42,081 bases of DNA from Pirellulales bacterium (GTDB taxonomy: Bacteria > Planctomycetota > Planctomycetia > Pirellulales > JAEUIK01): the NCBI GenBank assembly GCA_019694455.1, contig JAIBBY010000043.1, forward strand, positions 1 through 42,081, in the 5' to 3' direction. Both the position numbers and the translations under genes were made by a program. The notes beneath the pieces are model-generated. The model was not told the origin of the DNA and made no database searches. It saw only the letters and a list, made by a program, of their open reading frames with translations. Positions 37,265 to 42,081 of the stretch are shown here, one piece after another (within the stretch, counting starts at the first letter, position 1; each line of letters starts with the position of its first letter).

Positions 37265-37732
37265 ATGCGAGTCGGCGCCGACGCCAAGTCTCTCGTCTTT
37301 CCACAATTCTCGGGCGCCCAATCGGCCATGCAGCGCAAGGACAAGCACGCCCCCGCCGCGGAACTGCTCGGCTCGGCGCCGCTCGGCGATGCGCCCAATG
37401 CCACGGCGGGTAACCCCGCGGCTGTCGATTTCACCCGCATGACTCGGCAGGAGATGTTCGACTGGGTCAACGAGCAGATCCGTGGCGGCGCCATGTCGCT
37501 TGACGAAAGCACACCCTTCATCGGCATGACGCTCAAGATGTCCGTCGAGACAGGTCAATCAGTCGACCTCGCCACTGACACCGAGCGAGTCGACTTCATC
37601 GAGAAAGCGCGTCGCGGCATCGAGGGCGCCCTCTGGCGCCGCAACTACGACGAAGCCGATCGCCTCCGCGGCGCCGTGGCTACAATGGAGCGCCTGCAAG
37701 ACGCGGCGCCAGGCATTGACCTGATCGCCTGA
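37265..37732 (+). CDS. Small uncharacterised protein with a UVR-like helical motif
   Basis: A 155-residue, probably cytoplasmic, protein. The conserved-looking part starts at TRMTRQEMFDWVNEQIRGGA and runs through STPFIGMTLKMSVETGQSVD. The C-terminal helix IEGALWRRNYDEADRLRGAV resembles the helical hairpin of UvrB/UvrC UVR motifs, but similarity is weak. The start is uncertain: ATG 37265 (AGAAAGG upstream) or ATG 37328; the frame is open back to 37040. It lies 23 bp before the acetyltransferase gene and may be co-transcribed. The spacing of charged residues could equally suit a FlgJ-rod-like or regulatory helical protein; no function assigned. Confidence 0.65.
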   Translation: MRVGADAKSLVFPQFSGAQSAMQRKDKHAPAAELLGSAPLGDAPNATAGNPAAVDFTRMTRQEMFDWVNEQIRGGAMSLDESTPFIGMTLKMSVETGQSVDLATDTERVDFIEKARRGIEGALWRRNYDEADRLRGAVATMERLQDAAPGIDLIA

Positions 37733-37755
37733 GCCGCCTTGAAAGCGAGCCCCCC

Positions 37756-38313
37756 ATGCCCTCCCAACGCGAACTCATGCTCGCGGGCGAGCCGTACGAC
37801 CCGCTCGACCCCGAACTTGCCGCCGCCCGCCTGCGCGCTCGCGACCTGTGCCACGACCTGAACGCCACGCGCCCGGCGCAAACTGACGAGCGTCGAAAAA
37901 TCTTGCAATCGCTCTTCGCCGCCGGCGGAGATTCGGTCTGGCTCGAACCGCCGTTCCATTGCGACTATGGCGCCAACATCCATCTGGGCGAGCGCGTCTA
38001 TTTCAACTTCAACTGTGTCGTGCTCGACGTCTGTCGGGTGACCATCGGCGATTTCACCATGTTCGGCCCCGCCGTCCAGATTTACGCCGCCACGCACCCG
38101 TTGAACGCCGCGCTCCGCCGCCAGCAAGAGTCGGGCCGCCCCGTCGAGATCGGCGCCGATGTCTGGGTCGGCGGCGGCGCCATCATCTGCCCCGGCGTGC
38201 GCATCGGCGCACGCACGGTGGTTGGCGCCGGCAGCGTCGTCACGCGCGATCTGCCGGCCGACGTCTTCGCCGCCGGCAACCCCTGCCGCGTCATCCGCGC
38301 CATCGAACGGTAG
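37756..38313 (+). CDS. maa: Maltose/galactoside O-acetyltransferase-type enzyme
   Basis: A 185-residue acetyl-CoA dependent acetyltransferase of the Maa/LacA/NodL group, left-handed beta-helix fold, acting as a trimer. The N-terminal ELMLAGEPYDPLDPELAAAR and LCHDLNAT segments are the Maa domain. The hexapeptide region includes FHCDYGANIHLGERVYFNFN, the catalytic His in YAATHPLN, and VWVGGGAIICPGVRIGARTV. The C-terminus VFAAGNPCRVIR is the usual closing motif. Length is normal. The acceptor sugar cannot be told from sequence. A stem-loop begins at its stop codon. Confidence 0.9.
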   Translation: MPSQRELMLAGEPYDPLDPELAAARLRARDLCHDLNATRPAQTDERRKILQSLFAAGGDSVWLEPPFHCDYGANIHLGERVYFNFNCVVLDVCRVTIGDFTMFGPAVQIYAATHPLNAALRRQQESGRPVEIGADVWVGGGAIICPGVRIGARTVVGAGSVVTRDLPADVFAAGNPCRVIRAIER

Positions 38314-38333
38314 CCACGCGCTGCTCGTGGCTA
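38311..38333. terminator. Stem-loop between convergent genes
   Basis: TAGCCACG (38311-38318), which contains the maa stop codon, pairs perfectly with CGTGGCTA (38326-38333) around a 7-base loop. It lies between maa and the convergent gene ending at 38353. No T-tract follows in either direction, so it is a possible but imperfect bidirectional terminator or an mRNA 3' stabilising hairpin. Confidence 0.4.
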
Positions 38334-38352
38334 GGCGAAGTGCGTATACGAA

Positions 38353-38784
38353 TCACCGACCATCGCACTGGCCCAACAATTTCGACCACTCGGCCAGTTC
38401 GCTTGCATCTGCATCGGTTCGCATTTCTCTCTCACAGGCCATCAGTTCGGCTGCGGCAGCGCTCGCCTCGTCAAAATCCTCAAGCAGCACGCGCGCAAGT
38501 GATATTCGAATCGAGCGAGTCGGCAACTGGTTCTGCTCTGCCAACTTGAGCGCCGCCCGGTAGAGTTCGACTTGAATGGTCGGTGAATCCTGAAAATCGG
38601 CGACGGTCTCCAGCAGCACCGGATGTTCGCCATGTCGACTACGTAGAGCCTCCAAGACTTCTTCAAGTTCGCTCATCAGCGACTGGCGCAGCACGACGTC
38701 GTCAGCTAACGTGGCGACCAGCACAGCATTGGTCGCTTCGCGCACGCGCAACCACTCCTGGTCTGAAAAGGGAAATTCGTCCAT
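38353..38784 (-). CDS. Uncharacterised helical protein
   Basis: A 143-residue, Glu/Leu/Ala-rich, acidic protein with no signal peptide or membrane segment. It looks all-helical, with a TPR-like stretch TIQVELYRAALKLAEQNQLP, then RISLARVLLEDFDEASAAAAE. I do not recognise a family. The ATG at 38784 lacks a clear ribosome-binding site. It is convergent with maa and divergent from glpF (262 bp between starts). Its codon use and lower GC differ a little from the neighbours, which may indicate later acquisition. Confidence 0.6.
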   Translation of the reverse strand: MDEFPFSDQEWLRVREATNAVLVATLADDVVLRQSLMSELEEVLEALRSRHGEHPVLLETVADFQDSPTIQVELYRAALKLAEQNQLPTRSIRISLARVLLEDFDEASAAAAELMACEREMRTDADASELAEWSKLLGQCDGR

Positions 38785-39046
38785 TGTGTCGCTTGGGTGG
38801 ATTCCAATGGCAAATCAGAAACAGGGTTGGCTGATTCCGGCCCTGCGTCCCATGCTCGCCACTCTACCAAACGAGCCTCAAGTCCGCGTCGTACACCTGG
38901 CCGACGACGTTGAGCCGCGCCGCCATGTTGCGCCATTCTGCCTCTCCCCTCATTTCTGTTTGCCTCAACTCCCGGCGCACTGCACAATCTGGCTCATCGC
39001 TCGATCGCAATCGTTGTTCGCCGCTTACTTACCGGAGAGTCGCAAC

Positions 39047-39862
39047 ATGCGCACCACCCTTTGGCGAGAGTTGGCCGCCGAGTTTCTCGGCACGCTGGTC
39101 CTGGTCACCTTTGGCGTCGCCGTCGTCGCCCAGGTCGTCCTCGGCACGGGCGAGTTCGGCACGTATCTCTCCATCAACTTCGGTTGGGGGCTGGCCGTGG
39201 CGATGGGCATCTATGTCGCCGGTGGCGTCTCCGGCGCCCATCTCAATCCCGCGGTCACGCTCGCCCTGGCCCTGTTTCGCGGCTTCTCCTGGGCCAAGGT
39301 CGCTCCCTTCATCGTCACGCAGGTGGCCGCCGCCTTTGTCGCCTCGTCCCTGGTGTTTGTCACCTATCACGAAGCCCTCGACTACCACGACGGCGGCCAA
39401 CGCCAGATCGAAGGCCCCAAAGGCACCGCCGGCATCTGGGCCACCTACCCCAACGCCCGCGGCTATCTGAGCAACGTGCCGGGCGGACTCGTCGATCAGA
39501 TCGTCGGCGCCGCGCTGTTCGTCGGCGTCACCTTCGCGCTGGGAGACCAACGCAACAACGCCCCCCCCGCCTGGCTCGGTCCTCTCACCGCTGGCACGCT
39601 GGTCGCGCTCATCGGCATGACCTTCGGCTACAACGCCGGCTACGCCATCAACCCGGCTCGCGACTTTGGCCCGCGACTCTTCACCGCGGTCGCCGGTTGG
39701 GGCGGCGGCGTCTTCCGCGCCAGCGATGGCTGGTGGTGGATTCCCATCGCCGGCCCCATGATCGGCGGCGCGGTCGGCGGTCTCATCTACGAAGTCTTCA
39801 TCGGCTGGCATCATCCGGCCGTCGAACCGGGAGACATCGGCCGCATCGACAGCCGAGACTGA
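39047..39862 (+). CDS. glpF: Glycerol uptake facilitator (aquaporin family)
   Basis: A 271-residue inner-membrane channel of the MIP family. Both half-helix motifs are present: [13 protein letters not shown] (N67-P-A) and [13 protein letters not shown] (N202-P-A). The Asp directly after NPAR is the marker of glycerol-conducting GlpF rather than water-selective aquaporins. Six membrane helices are evident. The ATG at 39047 follows GGAGAG at good spacing; the frame is open far upstream without conserved sequence. glpK begins 53 bp downstream, the standard glpFK arrangement for glycerol uptake and trapping. Confidence 0.94.
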   Translation: MRTTLWRELAAEFLGTLVLVTFGVAVVAQVVLGTGEFGTYLSINFGWGLAVAMGIYVAGGVSGAHLNPAVTLALALFRGFSWAKVAPFIVTQVAAAFVASSLVFVTYHEALDYHDGGQRQIEGPKGTAGIWATYPNARGYLSNVPGGLVDQIVGAALFVGVTFALGDQRNNAPPAWLGPLTAGTLVALIGMTFGYNAGYAINPARDFGPRLFTAVAGWGGGVFRASDGWWWIPIAGPMIGGAVGGLIYEVFIGWHHPAVEPGDIGRIDSRD

Positions 39863-39915
39863 AAAAGCCAAATCCACATCCGTTCGCCCGGTTGCGCTCC
39901 CCAGGAAAGCACGCC

Positions 39916-41424
39916 ATGTCCGACGACAAATACATCCTCGCCCTCGATCAAGGCACCACTTCGAGCCGCGCCATCCTCTTTGGCCGCGATGCCTCGATCG
40001 CCGCTGTCGCGCAGCAGGAGTTCCGCCAGATACTCCCCACGCCCGGCCACGTCGAGCACGACCCCGAGGAAATCTGGAACTCGCAACTCACCGTTGCCCG
40101 CCAGGCGCTGCAGAAGGCGGGCCTCCGCGCCGAGCAGGTCGCCGGCATCGGCATCACCAATCAGCGCGAAACCACCGTCCTCTGGGAGCGCGGCACCGGC
40201 CGCGTGGTCGCCAACGCCATCGTCTGGCAAAGTCGAGTCAGCGCCGGCATCTGCGATAAGCTCCGCAGCGACGGCCACGCCGACACCTTCCGCCAAAAGA
40301 CCGGCCTCGTCGTCGATGCCTACTTCTCCGGCACCAAAATCAAGCACCTGCTCGACACCATCCCCGGCTTGCGGGCCCGCGCCCAGTCGGGCGAAATCCT
40401 CTTCGGCACCATCGACACCTTTCTCATCTGGCGCCTCACCGGCGGACGCGTCCACGTCACCGATTACAGCAACGCCAGCCGCACGCTGATCTACAACATC
40501 CACACCCTCGACTGGGACGACGAGCTGCTGCGCCTGCTCGATATCCCCCGCGTCATGCTCCCCGAGGTCCGCGCGTCGAGCGAAGTCTATGGCCAGACCG
40601 ACGCCGAGTGGTTTGGCGCCCCCATCCCCATCGCGGGCTGCGCCGGCGATCAACAGGCCGCCACCTTTGGCCAGGCCTGCTTCCAGCCCGGCGCCGCCAA
40701 AAACACCTACGGCACCGGCTGCTTCATCCTCATGAACACCGGCGAAGCGCCGATCGAATCGAAAAATAATCTGCTCACCACCATCGGCTGGGGCATCGAC
40801 GGCAAGGTGACCTACTGCCTCGAAGGCGCCGTCTTCATCGCCGGCGCCGTGGTGCAGTGGCTCCGCGACGGCCTGGGCATCATCAAGCACTCGTCGGAGG
40901 TCGAACAACTGGCCGAGACCGTCAGCGACTCCGGCGGCGTCTACTTCGTCCCCGCCTTCGTCGGCCTTGGCGCCCCGTATTGGGACCAGTATGCCCGTGG
41001 ACTGATCATCGGCCTCACCCGCGGCACAACGGCCGGGCATCTGGCCCGCGCCGCGGTCGACAGCATGGCCTACCAAACCCGCGATCTGGTCGAGGCCATG
41101 CAAAAAGACTCGGGCCTGCCGCTGGCCGAGCTCAAGGTCGATGGCGGCGCCAGCGTGAACAACGCCTTGATGCAAATGCAGACCGACCTGCTCGGTGTCG
41201 ATGTGGTCCGCCCCACCGTCAGCGAAACCACCGCGCTGGGCGCGGCCTATCTGGCCGGGCTGGCGGTGGGCTACTGGAACGACCAGCGAGATATCGAGCG
41301 CAACTGGGCGCTCGATCGCCGCTTTTGGCCCCACATGCCGCCAGAAACGCGAGATCGCCTCTATGCTGGTTGGAAGCGCGCCGTCGAGCGCTCCCTGGCC
41401 TGGGAAGAGCCGAGCGCAAGCTAG
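39916..41424 (+). CDS. glpK: Glycerol kinase
   Basis: A 502-residue cytoplasmic FGGY-family kinase making glycerol-3-phosphate from glycerol and ATP. The start [20 protein letters not shown] is canonical, with phosphate-1 motif DQGTTSSR. Glycerol-binding residues lie in [34 protein letters not shown] and [15 protein letters not shown] are the conserved second-domain motifs, and the FGGY signature is near [19 protein letters not shown]. Length is normal. The ATG at 39916 has AGGAAAG upstream. It is coupled to glpF; no glycerol-3-phosphate dehydrogenase gene is in the window. Confidence 0.96.
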   Translation: MSDDKYILALDQGTTSSRAILFGRDASIAAVAQQEFRQILPTPGHVEHDPEEIWNSQLTVARQALQKAGLRAEQVAGIGITNQRETTVLWERGTGRVVANAIVWQSRVSAGICDKLRSDGHADTFRQKTGLVVDAYFSGTKIKHLLDTIPGLRARAQSGEILFGTIDTFLIWRLTGGRVHVTDYSNASRTLIYNIHTLDWDDELLRLLDIPRVMLPEVRASSEVYGQTDAEWFGAPIPIAGCAGDQQAATFGQACFQPGAAKNTYGTGCFILMNTGEAPIESKNNLLTTIGWGIDGKVTYCLEGAVFIAGAVVQWLRDGLGIIKHSSEVEQLAETVSDSGGVYFVPAFVGLGAPYWDQYARGLIIGLTRGTTAGHLARAAVDSMAYQTRDLVEAMQKDSGLPLAELKVDGGASVNNALMQMQTDLLGVDVVRPTVSETTALGAAYLAGLAVGYWNDQRDIERNWALDRRFWPHMPPETRDRLYAGWKRAVERSLAWEEPSAS

Positions 41425-41473
41425 CGCTGCGCAATGATCTGCCGCCCGCCACCGCCTGACGCGCTAACTTCAA

Positions 41474-42081
41474 CTATCGCCGGGCTTGCACGATCTCCGC
41501 CGCGTAGCGATCCGGCGCCTGCCGGAACTTGTCCAGCGAGGCCTCGTCGGCGAACAGGTAAATGCGGTTCTCAAAGAACACGCCATGCGCCCGCTGGCCC
41601 GGCACGTCGCGACCTTGCTCGATCGCCAGCACCGGGTCCACTCCCGAGGCCACCGGCGCGAAACGATCCGGGTTGTCCCAAAACTTCTGCTTCGCCTCGG
41701 GCGTGGCGAACAGATAGATGCGCCCGCGATACTCCACGCCCCACTCGCGGTTGCCCGCCACCCATTGATGCTTCTCGCACAGCGTCACGGCGCAGTAGCC
41801 ATCCAGCCCCAAGGGTTGCTGCGCGGGAGCGGCCGCCGCCGGACCCGTCATGCCCGGAGGCGCAACGCCCGGTTGCGGACCAACCGGTCCCGTCGGCGCT
41901 GCCGCGCCATACTGCGGCGCCTGCGGCGGAGCGTAACTCGCCGGCTGCATCGCCCCGCCCGGAGCGACCGGTGGCTGTTGAGCGTAAGGACTCGCCGCCG
42001 GCTGCGGCGGCGCTCCGGCGTAACCGGTAGGCCCAGTGGGGGGCGCGACGCCATACGGCGGTTGTTGCGGCGGCGCCATCG
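41474..42081 (-). CDS. Proline-rich protein with two YHS-like repeats (5' end outside window)
   Basis: At least 201 residues are visible; the frame remains open at the window edge, so the true start and any signal peptide are probably outside. The first ~90 residues are low-complexity Pro/Ala/Gly/Gln (PYGVAPPTGPTGYAGAPPQP). Two related units follow: GLDGYCAVTLCEKHQWVAGN with EWGVEYRGRIYLFATPEAKQ, and PVLAIEQGRDVPGQRAHGVF with FENRIYLFADEASLDKFRQA. Each has the (R/N)RIYLFA ... F...PDR(F/Y)A core of YHS domains, which occur in metal-related or membrane-associated proteins. Only the first repeat keeps the cysteines (C-x5-C), the second has none. It is convergent with glpK. Function unknown. Confidence 0.78.
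   Translation of the reverse strand, partial: MAPPQQPPYGVAPPTGPTGYAGAPPQPAASPYAQQPPVAPGGAMQPASYAPPQAPQYGAAAPTGPVGPQPGVAPPGMTGPAAAAPAQQPLGLDGYCAVTLCEKHQWVAGNREWGVEYRGRIYLFATPEAKQKFWDNPDRFAPVASGVDPVLAIEQGRDVPGQRAHGVFFENRIYLFADEASLDKFRQAPDRYAAEIVQARR

Noticed and set aside
39811..41334. 507-residue minus-strand open frame opposite glpK
   Set aside because: Antisense shadow of glpK, acidic and Gly/Ala/Asp-rich, no recognisable domain.

Overview
The window is about 42 kb of GC-rich, densely coded bacterial chromosome. The gene families point to Planctomycetota, most likely a Pirellulales-type organism. Diagnostic families are a PSCyt1/DUF1549/DUF1553 protein followed by a DUF1501 protein, a second DUF1501 protein with a twin-arginine-like leader, a DUF1559 protein with a type IV pilin-like methylation motif, two PEP-CTERM proteins (one also with dockerin-like calcium repeats), and a secreted TPR-CHAT protein. 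The assignment rests on these families only; there is no rRNA or tRNA in the window.

Layout. 1-7.9 kb (plus strand): a PduO-type cobalamin adenosyltransferase, then a nitrogen-control block of two paralogous ammonium transporters, a PII protein and the PII uridylyltransferase GlnD, then a Tam-like methyltransferase. A sigma-54 type promoter (759-774) precedes the first transporter and a strong intrinsic terminator (2361-2400) separates the two transporters. 8.1-16 kb: secreted and surface proteins (dockerin/PEP-CTERM, DUF1559, DUF1501, SMP-30/gluconolactonase-like, exported TPR-CHAT caspase-like protein). 16.2-19.6 kb: a GNAT-fold protein, then a lower-GC accessory patch with an orphan Imm53 immunity protein, an N-terminally truncated metzincin protease, a short SDR, an exported cupin and a truncated DoxX gene. 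19.6-24.1 kb: a secreted beta-helix-like protein divergent from an MlaE-MlaF-MlaD type lipid-transport operon. 24.1-26.2 kb: a second PEP-CTERM protein with a clear terminator, then a HigA-type antitoxin preceded by only the first third of its toxin. 26.4-37 kb: a secreted alpha/beta hydrolase convergent with a minus-strand run reading PSD1 protein, DUF1501 protein, sialidase-like BNR protein, zinc-ribbon protein and neutral ceramidase. 37.2-42 kb: small unknown proteins, a maltose-acetyltransferase-type enzyme, a glpF-glpK glycerol uptake operon, and the C-terminal part of a proline-rich protein with two YHS-like repeats that runs off the window.

How the genes work together. The amt-amt-glnB-glnD block gives ammonium uptake plus the PII signal and its modifying enzyme. 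GlpF and GlpK take up and trap glycerol. The Mla-like operon moves lipid between membranes. The minus-strand run of exported hydrolases looks like a Planctomycete scavenging cluster; a sialidase-like protein together with a neutral ceramidase suggests, as inference, attack on sialylated glycosphingolipids. I did not find a clearly new multi-gene system. The most unusual items are the exported TPR-CHAT protein with both catalytic residues, the eroded toxin/immunity/protease patch at 17.4-19.6 kb, the antitoxin whose toxin has been truncated, and the sialidase-ceramidase run.
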